Source of the DNA: Copromyces sp. CBS 386.78
Taxonomy: Eukaryota; Ascomycota; Sordariomycetes; Sordariales; Sordariaceae
Assembly: GCA_030685235.1 (NCBI GenBank)
Contig: MU839128.1
Location: 124,001 to 188,000, forward strand
Length of the DNA: 64,000 nucleotides
Direction: 5' to 3'
In this document: positions 25,348 through 37,143 of the stretch, one piece after another
How positions within the stretch are numbered: the first letter of the stretch is position 1
Layout of the letters: every line of letters starts with the position of its first letter
The notes under the pieces: generated by a model
Database searches by the model: none
What the model saw: the letters and a program-made list of their open reading frames with translations, nothing else
What the model was told of the DNA's origin: nothing
Made by a program: the position numbers and the translations under genes

Positions 25348-27403
25348 CTAGGAAGAAGACTTTGGTTGATCTTCTTCAGCTCCAGGTTCTGGTTGATTTG
25401 ATGACTCTCCTTCCTTTGGCTTCTCCTCCTCTCCAGCTGCTGATGCTGTCTCTAAAGAAGCAGGAGCTGGTCGGTCCACTAGTACCATATCCTCATCTTC
25501 ACTTGCTTCCTTCTGCACCGGCGGCGCCACCTCCTCTTTTGCTACTTCCGAACTCTCTTCAGAGTTCGTGACTTCTGTCGTCGAGCTGCTGGCCTCCTCC
25601 GTTGTGGTCGTGTCAGGCTTGTCCTCTGTTCGCTGTCTCTTCTGCGTATTGTCGTGTTCAGCCTCGTCCTCCGCCTCCCGCTTAGGGCTTGGGAGGACTA
25701 GGTTCTCCGCAGCATCACTGCCACTCTTGGAGTCAGCGGCTGTCGTCGCATCATCTATTGGCTTATTGTTGCTCGCTGCTGGTGGGGATTGTAACCTCCT
25801 ACCCACCGCAGCCTCGACGTCAAGCGCACTCATATCCACCTCGCCCGTAGATGACATGGCAATGCTGGACCTCGCGTTCTGGGGACCGGTGTCCTCTGGC
25901 CCGATTTCGGACGGACCGCGAGCGTGGGGGACCTCTTCGTCCTGCTGCTCCTCCTCGGGGTCCGAGTTCTCGCCCATCACAATATCTTCGTCCGCCGGTG
26001 GAGCTGTAGTAGTAGGAGGAGTAGCTGAAGCACCTTCGCCATGAGCGGCAGCACCGAGGGGTGTAGTCTGCGCAGCCGTGTAACCCTGGGCAGTGATATT
26101 GTTATCTTCGGCAACCTGACTGACGGGAACCACGCCCGCGCGTTGTTCCTGTCTGAGCAGTTCCCCTTGCGTCACGCCTCGCTGCTGTTGTTGCTGCGAG
26201 AGACCCAGTAGGCCGCCACCCATTCCGGTAGAATGGATCCCGTTGACCGAGATCGAGACCGTCTCTATGCTTCCCATGCCGTTGGGGCCCTCGATCATCT
26301 CGGTGCTCTCCTTACGAACCTGCGGACTGACGGAGCTCTGGGCGAAGGTGATATGGCTGTGCTGTTGCGCGAGAGCCCGCTGCTGCTGTTCGTGCTGGGT
26401 GTTGGGGTCGGACGCCCCGCTGGCTGATAACGGTGATGAGCTGCCTGCGTCACTAATGCTGCCGTCGTCGTCACCGCCGTCGCCGTTGGCCCTTCGCGTC
26501 AACCATGGGATGGGGGTAAGGAGCGCGCCGCCTAAAGCCTCGTCGGATCCAATATTGTTCGCGGCAGAAAGGCTGGCAGTACTGCCGTTATCCGAACCGG
26601 GACCACATCCGTTGGACATGCCGCCCATACCGCTCAGGTCGGGGATCGCGGGCGGTAATGGGTATAGGTTTGCTCCGCTGGTGACGTGGACAACGCGGTC
26701 GAGCGCATTCAGGTAGCCTACCACGCTCCTGTACTGAGGGCGCGGCTTGAGGACCAGCTCGGCGAGGCGCTGGATGGTATGGGGCGGGTAATCGGGGAAG
26801 TTGGTCGTCAGGTGAGACGTCACTCCGTTCAGCATTTCGGCCACGGGGACAGGAAGAACTGGCTGTTGTGCGTGGGACGACGCCTCAGTTGTCGCATCGG
26901 GGACTGGCGAGGGCGCTTTGGGCGGCGAGGAAGCAACATTGTCGCTGGCGGCAGCTGGGCGTGGCGCTGACGTTGGGGCATCGTTCTCCTTGTTGTTGTT
27001 GGTCTCTTGCGAACTGAGCGGCGTATCGATCGGGTCGGACGAAGAGGGAAGCGGGGCGAGGAAGGGCGGGGACGAAGGTCTGGCAGGCGGTTGCGGCGAA
27101 GGAATGTCGGGGATCGGGAATTCGGTGTGGGCGATCTAGACGTGGGGGAACGGGCTAGGTTAGCTAGCTGCTGTCGACGAGAGGGGACAATGAAAGTTGT
27201 GGCTTTTACTTACCTTTGCAATGCGCGAAACTACGATGGGCAACAACTTGGGCCAGCATGAACTGCGATGGGAACAAAGGCGTCAGTCAGTACGAGTATG
27301 TAGGTATATGAGCTTTAGTCAGGATAACATACTAATCCATAGAGCCATCCTGGGCGACCCTGGCCAGGATGTCGTCGGCGACTTCAGCATCCATTTCGGT
27401 CAT
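25348..27403 (-). CDS. psy4: Protein phosphatase 4 core regulatory subunit R2 (PSY4/PPP4R2-like)
   Basis: Regulatory subunit of the PP4 phosphatase. With Pph3 and Psy2 in yeast it removes phosphate from gamma-H2A(X) and checkpoint kinase targets after DNA repair. Exons 27403-27333, 27262-27214 and 27135-25348 (introns 70 and 78 bp, GTATGT/GTAAGT donors, CAG/TAG acceptors) give 635 residues. The first ~150 residues carry the family core (GSMDYSCWPKLLPIVVSRIAK, then after a spacer MLNGVTSHLTTNFPDYPPHTIQRLAELVLKP and a YLNALDRVVHVTS block). The rest is acidic, low-complexity sequence with Gln-, Ser- and Glu-rich tracts, as in other R2 proteins. The start is settled: in the pre-insertion sequence an in-frame TAG lies upstream and no ATG lies between. 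A Copia element sits 174 bp upstream of this ATG. Identity rests on the N-terminal core. The tail is not diagnostic. Confidence 0.82.
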
Positions 27404-27577
27404 GATGTCGTTCTTCAAAGGCGTGTTTGGTTTGTCGTGGATGAAATGTCCAAGGTGACAATTGCGGTTGCCAGGCGACGCGAACTGGAGCTTGGCCGCA
27501 CCGTATAAGTGGAACTCTTTAGGTGGATACTTACTACCTTGCAGTGCCTGCTGCCTGGTACCAAAGGAAGCGGATAT

Positions 27578-27751
27578 TGTCAGATTGTAGGGTGGAGATC
27601 TCGACTAGATAAGGCGAGTCCCAGTCACCTAATTAAGGTCTTGGCATTTCCGGGATACCCGAGCACCCCCCAGACCTTCTGGAGCGGATCAGTCACACAG
27701 CCAGTTTCTAAATAATTTAATTAACTAGATTATATACTAATAAATCTGACA
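27578..27751 (+). repeat. Copia-2 5' LTR
   Basis: 174 bp. The outer ~135 bp (to about 27712) are practically free of RIP changes and GC-rich. The inner ~40 bp carry clustered C-to-T and G-to-A changes relative to the 3' LTR. Confidence 0.95.
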
Positions 27752-27829
27752 ATTAATAGTCTGATATGCGCATTACCTATTAATATAACGATTAATATTA
27801 ATTAATAGTTAATAATTAATTAAACGATA

Positions 27830-30800
27830 CAATATCTCTTTCAAAGATTAATAACGATACTAAAGAAAATATTGCCTACCTCAAAGATAATAATAATTAG
27901 ATCCGCTAGGAGCCTATACTCTGGTCAAAGTATAATTCGGATACCCTTAAAGAATAGATCTAAAGTAAGATCGAGAGACCTATAATACCGAAATAATTTA
28001 ATCCTAGTTAATACCCTATTATTAAAGAAGTAAAGGTACGGATTAAAGCCGCTAAAATCGAATTTAATAACTTTAATAACGGAATTATTGTCGTTAACTT
28101 AAAAGAGGCAATTTAAAGAACCCCTCCGACCGAACTTAAAAAACGTAACGAAATAATTTTCGACACCTTCGTTACCGAAGCGGATCTCTTTAATAAAGAG
28201 TTTTTCAAATTAGAGTTTATATTTTATTCTAATAATAAAAAGGATTAGAAGGAGTTTGTAATTAGCGATAAGGCTGTATATACCTAAATAAAATTATTAA
28301 TTAATTATAGTTTATAAAATAATATTATAAAGGAAGAATAGGAGACTAATAAATAGTATAAAAGATTTAAGACTATAATTAATTATAAAGTAATTAATAA
28401 ATAGATTAGAATTTAGAAGTAATATTAAGAAGCCGTTATTATACTTACGAAGGAATTTAAGAATTAGGGTAATTAGTTTTAAGCCTAGTCTATTGTAATA
28501 AATAATAGCTAGATAATAAGTATTAGAGAGACTAAAGTTCTTAGCTCCTAATATATTGATTTTATTAATGTAATTAAAATTATACGCCTTAAATAGTATA
28601 AAGGTACTTAGAAGTTCGATAAGGAGATAGCCGCTAAAATTCTTACTTTTATAGAGGTATATAAGGACTTTAAAAAATATAGTATCGATTTTATACAACG
28701 CAGAGTAATTTTTAAGGGAGGATATTGCGACGCTTTTAGTATTAGCGAGATTAGTATCGAATTCGATGGTTAGAGATTTATACTTGGCGATAATTATAAG
28801 AAAGATGTTTACGATAAGGACGTTCGTTAAGAAGGTAAGAATAATAAGAAGCTTATGGGTATTAAGTTTAAGGGTATTATATTTAGGAAAAGAAAGTACT
28901 AGTTGGATACGTTTAAACTTTAAATATGTAAGAGATTTAGTCTCCTTATATATAGAATATGCGAGAGATCATTATATATTTTTAAAAAGTATTAATATAT
29001 TAATTTAAGCGCTAAACTTAAAAAGGTTATTAAGTTAAGCCCTTATACCCGTCGCGTCGTTAAAGAAAACCTTGTAAAAGACCTAAAATTTACTAAAGAA
29101 ATAGAATGTATTATAGTCGAAAATAGCGGAAAGGAGAAGGCACTTAAGAAATAAGAAAATATATAATTATTTAATATAAATACGAATTATAATATTGCCT
29201 ATAGAACGACTTTTTAAATTAGCGGAGTATATTAAATTAGGGAAGAAATTTATTTCTTTAAGAATTTAGCGATTTTCAATTCTAGTAATTTACTTTATAT
29301 TTTTAATAAAATTACTCGTTTCTTTTATTTTCGTTATATTAATTTAAATAATTATATATAGGCTAGAAATACTTAGGTAGCGATTAAAGGGTTTAGAGAG
29401 GTTAATATTATTATTAGAGGAAAGAATGGTCCTTTAAAGCTATAGTTAAAAGAGGTTACTTTCTACCCTAATTTCGCTACTAATTTCGTCTCCTATATTT
29501 AATTACGAAGGCAGGGTTTCTACTAGGATTATTACCCTCCTAATAATTATTTAAAGAAAGTTAATAGATTATTCTTTTATTATTTAAATATTATTTATAA
29601 TTAAATGGTTATAGAAATTATCCCCCTTTTATTTACTAGAATTTCGTTCGTAATACGTCGATACGAAATCATTTCTTATATTCGACGCCTATTAAAGTAA
29701 ATAATAAATATTTAGTATTTATAATTCGAATATTTAAAATTATAAATATTCGACTATTTATAAAATATTAACGGAGTATAGATCCGCGGTATACTATTAA
29801 TTAAATATAATACGTACGCTATAATAAAAATTAAACGATAAATTTATTATATATTTAGAAACCGCGGCTATAAATTAAGGGAAAAATTTGTAGTAGATTT
29901 CCTCGAATTTAACGAAGGAAGTAACAGGGTTAAATATTTCCTCTTTATTATATACCGCTAGTTTAATTATATTTAGGACTACTATTTATCTAATTGTTAA
30001 ATGGTTATTATTATTATTACGTTAGTATCCTATATTAATATATTTAAATAATAGTATAATATTAGCGTTAAAACTTTCGAATTTAATAATGAATTTATAA
30101 ATAATAAGATTTAGTAAAGGTTATTATAATGAAGAATAATAGTTAAACTTTTTATTCTTAATATATAAATATAGAATAGTGGGGTAGAGCGTTTAAGGAG
30201 TATAGTTAAGGAAAGATATAATATTATATCGATAAGTTCGAAATTTCTAATCGATTTATAGTTAGAAATTATTATTGTAATTATCTATTTTATTAATAGA
30301 TCCCCTCGGTACCTTTATAATTAGAAATCTCTATTTAAACAGTTTTATATTTATATTGTTCAATAATACGGTTATTAAGAGGTATATAAATTAGATTTGA
30401 ATTACTTTAAAGTCTATAGTTGTAAAGCTTTTATAATAACGAGCATTGCTTAGAAGAAAGAGAAGCGGCGTTAAAAACATTTGCTTAAGGTATAGATAGG
30501 TTTCTTTATTAGTTATTTAATAATTTTAATTTATTGTATATAGAATTTATATATAAATTAGATTATTTAGATTAGAAATATGATCTTTAATAAGGAGATT
30601 ACGTATAACCTAAATTTTAAGAAGTTGAAAGAAGATTTATAGATTAATAGCGAAGAATTAGCGGACTTATTTAATAAATTTAATAAGCCGTATAATTAAT
30701 TTTCGGGGGTATCCGAACTATTTGAGAGAGAAGGCTATAGCCTATAAAACGATATCGATAATAGTAATATTGAACTATTATTATTAAACTTTCTAAATAG

Positions 30801-32766
30801 AAACTACGAATAAAATTAAAATATTTCCTAGGAGGAGGACGGTTAATTATAAGAAGGAGCTAATCTATATTATATTTTAAATAAAATATTTATTAAGTAT
30901 ATTACGGGTATATATCCGTCGCTTTTATTAACTCCGCCAGTAACATTTAATATAAATTATATAATAGACTGAATAATTTATAAATATTTATATTAATAAA
31001 AACCCTAGGAAATTATATTTAACGTTAAGAGATTATTTTAACTAGTTTTTAAAACGATAAGGAAGATTATTATTAAAGCGGAGGTATATTGGCTAATTAC
31101 TAAATTAGGCTGATTTAATAAAATCTATCGACGAAATCTGCCCCCTATATTTAAATATTATAGCGATTTAAATAATTATTTATTAGGCTAGCTCTTTAAA
31201 GAAGTAGAAAAGATTTATTTATAAAATTATAAAAATATAAAGACGTAGATTAAAGTTAATAAAAATATACCGCGGTTATAAAATAAATAAATTCTCGACT
31301 ATATATAGGTATATATTTATAAATTTAATAAAAATAGGACGTTTAATAAATATAAAATATAGTTCGTTATAAAAGGCGATTAATAGAATAAGAATAATAT
31401 AAATATATATACTTCTATTTTAGTAGGGAAGTCGTTCCGATTTATTATTACTCTTACTATAAAATTCAATTTCGAATTGATTTAATACGATATAATTAAT
31501 ATTTTCGTTAACGTATATTTCAATAAGGAGATTTATATATATATGCTTCTTAGGTATTAAATCCTTAGTAAAGTCCTTAAATTAATTAAAATATTATATA
31601 ATTTACAACAAATACTTTTATTATAATAAAGGGAATTTAGCAGTACGTTTAAATTTATAGGCTTCGAAATAATCTTTAAAGATCCGTATATTATAAAGAA
31701 GAACGGTATTTTTATATTCTATTACGTTAATAATATTATATTTACATTTAATAAGAATAAAATAGAAGAAGTTAATAAATATATTGTAGAATTATAATCG
31801 AAATATTACTTTATAAGAGGAAACGAACTTTAATAGTTTTTAAGTATTAAAATTATCCGTGATTAAGACTAGAAAAAGATTTAATTATTATAAGAAGTTT
31901 ATATCAAAAAGATCTCTAAATTATTTAAATTTAGTTTTTAATTTACTTTAATGCTTATAAAGTATATAGAATTAGTTCCCTACGAGGGTATTGCTAATTA
32001 TATAGAGATCCGCTTTTACTAAATTAATATAGGCTTACTACTATATATAGTAGTTAATATTCGATTAAATATTATATTTTTAATAAGTAGATTAATATAA
32101 TATAATTATAATCCTAGTCCTATTTATTTAGTAGTTAGTGAAAAGGTAATATAATATTTTCGAATTATTAAGATTTAAGTATTAAATTTCGGCGGTAGCG
32201 ATTAATTAGAAATAGTTTTAAATACTTCGTTTATAAATAATTTAAACGATTAAAAGAGTTTATAGGGTTTTACAATTAAATTTTATAGTAGTTTAATTTA
32301 TTAGGGTATAATTAAATAGATTATTATTATAATTTTAATAATAGAAGTAGAATTATACGTAATTAAGAGGGTAATTAAGGAAACCCTATTTATAATGCGG
32401 TTAATATCCGCTTTAGGGGTAAAGCTATTACAAAATCCTATTTTTATTTTACAATATAATAATAAGTAGACTATTAGGGCGTTTATAGAGGAGACCCTTA
32501 CTTTTAATACTAAAATAAGATATATAGATATTTATAAATATTAGTTGAAGGAGGAGATCTTTATTAAGAAGACGTTTAAAATCGAATATTTAAATATAAA
32601 ATTAATATTAGTAAATAGATTAATAAAAGTATTAGATATTTTAAAATATAAGAAGTTTAGAAAGCTTTTAGGTATAGTAGAAAGATTACTCCGAAAGAAG
32701 GATAATCCGGGATTGGAAGAGATCAATTTAAACGATTTAGATGAGAAATTAAGTTTAAATATATAA
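27830..32766 (+). pseudogene. Copia-2 gag-pol remnant
   Basis: Plus-strand polyprotein with RIP stops. A gag-like segment runs about 27860-28700 (FNNFNNGIIVVNLKEAI, ELKKRNEIIFDTFVTEADLFNKEFFKLEFIFYS). A GAG-pre-integrase segment lies about 29300-29800 (VTFYPNFATNFVS, then LRRQGFY). RT is near 31450-31560 (IKFNFELI-YDIINIFVNVYFNKEIYIYM) with the decayed catalytic loop YYVNNIIFTF near 31725. RNase H extends to 32766, ending DLDEKLSLNI and stop. Unlike Copia-1 it keeps the central RNase H segment (about 32092-32370). Upstream limit is approximate. Confidence 0.8.
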
Positions 32767-32832
32767 GAAATTTGTAAATAGTTTTACTTTTGACTTTAAA
32801 ATAGGTAAAAGAAGTTTATAAGTAAGGGGGTG

Positions 32833-33006
32833 TATTAGATTGTAGGGTGGAGATTTCGATTAAATAAGGCGAGTCCTAGTTACCTAATTAAGGTCTTGGC
32901 ATTTCTGGGATACCCGAGCACCCCCCAGACCTTCTGGAGCGGATCAGTCACACAGCCAGTTTCTAGACAGTTCAATCAACCAGATCACACACCAGTAAAT
33001 CTGACA
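32833..33006 (+). repeat. Copia-2 3' LTR
   Basis: 174 bp. The inner ~60 bp are RIPped (TATTAGATT for TGTCAGATT, CCTAGTTACC for CCCAGTCACC). The outer ~110 bp bordering unique DNA are unmutated. It ends in AATCTGACA followed by the GATAT duplication. Confidence 0.95.
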
Positions 33007-33011
33007 GATAT

Positions 33012-35944
33012 CAATCGTTGGTCGGACTACCTACCTACCACAGCCATGACGTCCATATTCCTCGGGTCTTCCATCGCTTTCAAGTTACAAAGCTGTCGGA
33101 TTGATGTTCCTATTTTGCACAATCACTCACTATTGAGCAAGCATCTGTGTACGATCGTATGAGCATAAGGCAAGAACGACGGCTACTATTCGCAGTCTGC
33201 CAATCTCAGCTTGTCCAGACCGTAAGATTAGCTCACACTAGCACTGTGCAAGGTGTTGCTTGAGTGTCACTGGATTGACTGTTTGCCAGTTCGCAGATCA
33301 TTGCAAGTCCGTCATTGTTGGAGGACAAACAAGGTCTCTGAGTCTCGTCAACTGTCTCGACGACTTACAGAATGAAGATGTAAATATCCTCGAATTCAAT
33401 GGAGCTTGCTGGTCCCAGAAATGCCCTAGCTAGTTACACAGCCTCGCGGAGATAACTAAACTTTAATTCACCTTGACGGCATGATGGCTGCTACGCCTCC
33501 GAGGCTCACAGTTTCAAGCTCCACTATAGACTTTATAGGCGCCGAGGTGACCATGTGCGGCTATGGATGCACTTGTGGAATCTCAAGCTGCCAATTCGAC
33601 CTCAAGTTTGTTACTTGACTTGGTATAAAAGGAGGAGTCGGAGTCAAAAACATCAGGCATACATCCAATTCACAGACTTGGATTTGGATGTGCGTCCAAC
33701 GTCCTGATAGATCATCCATCACTTACCCGATTCAACGGCCACCATCGACCAAAGCAGCATTAACATCAAAAATAGCATCGTAATGGAGCCGCCAACACAA
33801 TGATGAACAGTTAGTCGTTAGGGCTGGGAGAAAGGCTGGTTCACTTGCTGCACTCCATCGTCATCGGGCTGCATGAAGGTGTGGGACAATGTGGCTCAGC
33901 AACACTTCTCAGAGTTAAAAAGGGGACGGAATTTGGTGGAGCCTTCTTGACCTTTGTTAGGGGCTGGAATTTTTGATGCTACTCTGCGAGACAGGGAGAG
34001 GCTGGGTAGATTGCTCGGTAGCCTTTTGAGTTCACTACTACGTACCTACGAGCTCCCACAAGAATATCTCTTGCTCGAGAATGAGAGTGTTGCTGCAGAC
34101 TTTATAGCTTGCTCTTACTAGTGGCATTTCGAGATGTTGTCCCGAGGAAAAGTTCATCTTATTACACAAACTCCCTCGCTTAAGCGAGCCTGGAACTGCT
34201 TCGTATCTTGTCACTCCATAAGTAACCTTCAAAGCAGCACAAACAGTATGCTTCATGGCTTGGAAGTCGCCCCAATTTGAGGATTGTGCAACATAAGGCA
34301 CGCCGCATTTAGACTTAGCATGTGTAGAAGCGGCACATTGTTTCCTTTTTGCAAGACAGGAAGAGCCAGACGTGGGCAGATCGGGACGTTTTCCATGATT
34401 TCCAGGTATCCGATGTTAGCGAGTTCAGCAAGCTTTTCAGCGAGCCCTTAACGAGATTAACCCCGGCTCAGACCGGGCTTGGCAGGGCACCGCCCCGAGC
34501 GCAGCTGAGGCATTCTTGGGAACTGTGTTCCTGGTGCTTGCTTCCACTTCTTTTGTGCAGTGTTCCTTCCTTGCCCCTGTACCTGTGACCGAGAGGCTGA
34601 TGTGCATTCAGACTTCAAGTTGTGGATGCGCCGCGGACACTAGTGTAAGGAAAGGGTTGATCAGATACGCCCTGTCAAACACTCTTGCCCACTGAAAGAC
34701 AAAGAAAGAATGGAAAGAAGCCCCTGTCTCTCCTCCGTGTTGCTCTTTGCGGTTCAAGTTCCTTCCTTCGTTGAGGTTGCGACAAGAGGTTCTCCTGGCT
34801 GGCTTGGCTTCGGTTCACTGCGCTCACTGTCCCCACCCCCCGACAGGGCACACCCTGGCCCTGGCGGGTGTCCACAAACCCTGTGGGCTGCATGCACTGC
34901 GGGCGAAAAGAACGAGACCCCGGATTTCTAGCCTTTGATGGAGCGTTTCCCTCCTCCAACAGCAGTCCTACACACACCTCGAATGCCAACCATTCCAAAC
35001 GCAGTACAATAATATCCGTCATCCCACCCAAACCTAATCTAGTCACTCGTTTCTCCTCTTTGATCGATAGTCCTTCGTTTCTCCATTTCTTTCCTTGTCA
35101 CGCGGTCCCTATCCCCATCCACAGACTGTCCACTCGACCGCTCTCCCTCCAGTCACTCAAAAAGATTCAACGAAGAAAAGAAACACCGGTTCGCGCTCGT
35201 CTACGGGAGATTCTGATTTTCACCCTGACGCGCCCAACTCCAACGTCTCGACTCGATTCGACAATCCGCTGGCCCAGCTGCTGCCCCCCCCTTGCCTCCC
35301 CAAGGCCCCCTACCACGTTGGCCTCGCACGTCGCCTGTTGGGGTATAGCTCGGCCTTAAACCACCCCTACGGGAGAATCCGCCCTTTGGAAGGAAACCTC
35401 AAGCGTGTGATGGAAACGAACTCCCTGTCAACCTCGAACACAACTCAGCTCCTCTTTGTGTTTCAGAACGGCCACGGCCTCCAACACTGCGAAGCACGAT
35501 TCCCCTGACAAAGTGACGGCAACCCATCAAGTTGTCGACATCTGCGTCTTTTCATTCGCTTATCGAATCGTCCCGCCCTGAACAACACCGGCCGAGGCGC
35601 GCCCGCCTGTCGCATCGTCGCCGACCCTCCGCAATATTTGTCCCGTGTCGACGACAAAGAGGCCCTAGATTTGGCCTTCCCCACTGAACCGTTCCCGACG
35701 ATACAACTTATCACTTTTTGAGTCTGTTGGCCGCGAACAACGCACAACAGCATCAGCTCCACGTTCACATTTTACATCTCTTCTCGGATTTTAGGTCCAC
35801 GCCGTCCGGCTCCTGTACGGGGAGTCGTCAGATCCGCCCGTCCTGGCTAGCCGCCTAGAGATCCGCCGGTCCTATTTGGCCGGTTCGCACCCAATCCTCA
35901 GTTTCGACGGATCAGACAACGCTGCTCAGTTCCGCGACAGCTTC
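33012..35944. other. Long intergenic region (former PSY4 upstream DNA, leader of the UPF0658 gene)
   Basis: 2.9 kb of normal-composition DNA. Small open frames occur (for example 34301-34038 minus, 87 codons), but none is recognisable or well supported. The left part was the PSY4 promoter before the Copia insertion. The last ~1 kb is CT-rich and probably contains the promoter and a long 5' UTR of the downstream gene. A TATA box near 33624 has no clear gene after it. A lineage-specific or non-coding transcript cannot be excluded. Confidence 0.55.
33624..33630 (+). promoter_or_regulatory. Orphan TATA box
   Basis: TATAAAA in the context TTGGTATAAAAGGAGG is a good core-promoter match on the plus strand. 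The only ATG soon after (33783) opens a six-codon frame. It may drive a non-coding or spliced transcript, or be fortuitous. Confidence 0.3.
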
Positions 35945-37143
35945 ATGGCTTCAAACGCCGCTTCACGCCCCAAGAAGGGCGTCTTCGACTTTCTCGAGTC
36001 TAGATGGGCAAAGATCTTTTTCTCCATTGTCGCTTTGCAGGCCATCATTGGTGTGACTTTTGAAGCGTGGGTGGCCTTTGTTCCTTCGCTCATGTCGTGG
36101 CTAAAAACTGACCGGCAACAGATATATTTTCGGCAAATTCCAGGGCAGCCTTAAAGATGACACGTCGAGCCTAAGTGTGGACGAAGAAGCGCAAATGTTG
36201 ACCATACCGACCTTCTTGGCTCTGTTCATCTTCGGTTTCCTCTATGTCCTGTTTCTCACATGGGATGCCTTGCGCTGGAAGAACACCATTCAGATCATCG
36301 GGCTATGCATCGCCAACTTGGCTCTCTTTATCTACACCATTCTTCAGATCGACCAGATTGACAGCTCGATTGAGAGGCTTAACAACGCCGACATTTTCCG
36401 GCCCGATGAAGCCCATGACGCGGTATGGAACGCATGTGCGCCCTTCCTTTATACTATTCCCCCTGTTATCGGCGTCTTCACTATCGCCATGAGCGTGTGC
36501 GCCTGGCAACTTTATCAGGAATTTGCGTGGGATATCTTGAAGCAGATCGGTGCCGATTATCGTATGAAGAAGCGATTTCTTCACTATCAGGTTCGTACCG
36601 CATCCACCCTGCTGCGAAACGGAATCCCAGTTGTTAACATTCGATGGCCAGATTTTTATCGCATTGCTGAAGTTTGATTTCTTCTTCTTCTTGGGCTTCA
36701 CAATTCAGTTCCTGGTTGTTGTAACCGGCAAGACAGACATCGAACTCGGCCTTACCGCTGCCGCGATTCCCGTCACAATTGTCATTCTGCTTTGCGCGGC
36801 CTTCTTCACGCAGCGCGAAAACCGCATTGGCATGGGGGCTGTCATCCTGCTCTTTTTCGGTGGTCTTGCCTATTTCTTGTTCAAGCTTGTCCGCATCTAC
36901 TCGGTGGCTCGTAGAGAGCATTACAAGGCCGTTAAGCGCTCCCTTACCGCGTTCGCCGTCATGACCATTGTTCTGATTATCATCACCATCGCCAACGCGT
37001 TCCTTTGCATGAGCAACTTCAACAAGGGACTCAAGACGCACTTGGTCAAGCCCAAGGGCAGGGACCCGGAAAAGGATGATATGAACTCCTTCCAGATGAC
37101 GGATCAGAAACCCCAGCTGGTGGCACGGATGACGATCGACTGA
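35945..37143 (+). CDS. UPF0658 family Golgi membrane protein
   Basis: Predicted polytopic membrane protein related to the fungal UPF0658 proteins that localise to the Golgi in fission yeast. Biochemical role unknown. Exons 35945-36066, 36122-36590 and 36652-37143 (introns 55 and 61 bp) give 360 residues. A short charged N terminus (MASNAASRPKKGVFDFLESRWAK) precedes about eight hydrophobic segments. The first reads IFFSIVALQAIIGVTFEAYIFG and is completed only by splicing (Ala codon split GC/A). The second is FLALFIFGFLYVLFLTWDALRWKNTIQIIGL, the most family-like block. The C-terminal tail is hydrophilic and lysine-rich, probably cytosolic. The start is the first ATG of the open frame. The upstream extension has no ATG. 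Both splice junctions restore one continuous frame. Confidence 0.8.

Larger units (their letters stand above)
27578..33006 (+). mobile_element. Copia-2 LTR retrotransposon, full length, RIP-degraded
   Basis: 5429 bp Ty1/Copia element with two 174-bp LTRs, flanked by a perfect 5-bp target duplication GATAT (27573-27577 and 33007-33011). LTR tips form the inverted repeat TGTCAGATT/AATCTGACA. Internal order on the plus strand is gag, GAG-pre-integrase/integrase, RT and RNase H, followed by the purine tract AAGGGGG just before the 3' LTR. It belongs to the same family and has the same orientation as Copia-1, and it is inserted in the leader/promoter of PSY4. No intact frame remains, so the copy is dead but may serve as a silencing nucleus. 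Confidence 0.95.

Noticed and set aside
25568..26044. 158-codon plus-strand frame within PSY4
   Set aside because: Ser-rich antisense shadow of the acidic low-complexity tail of PSY4.
28312..28698. 128-codon minus-strand frame in Copia-2
   Set aside because: Antisense to the gag-like coding remnant. Composition-driven open frame in AT-rich DNA.
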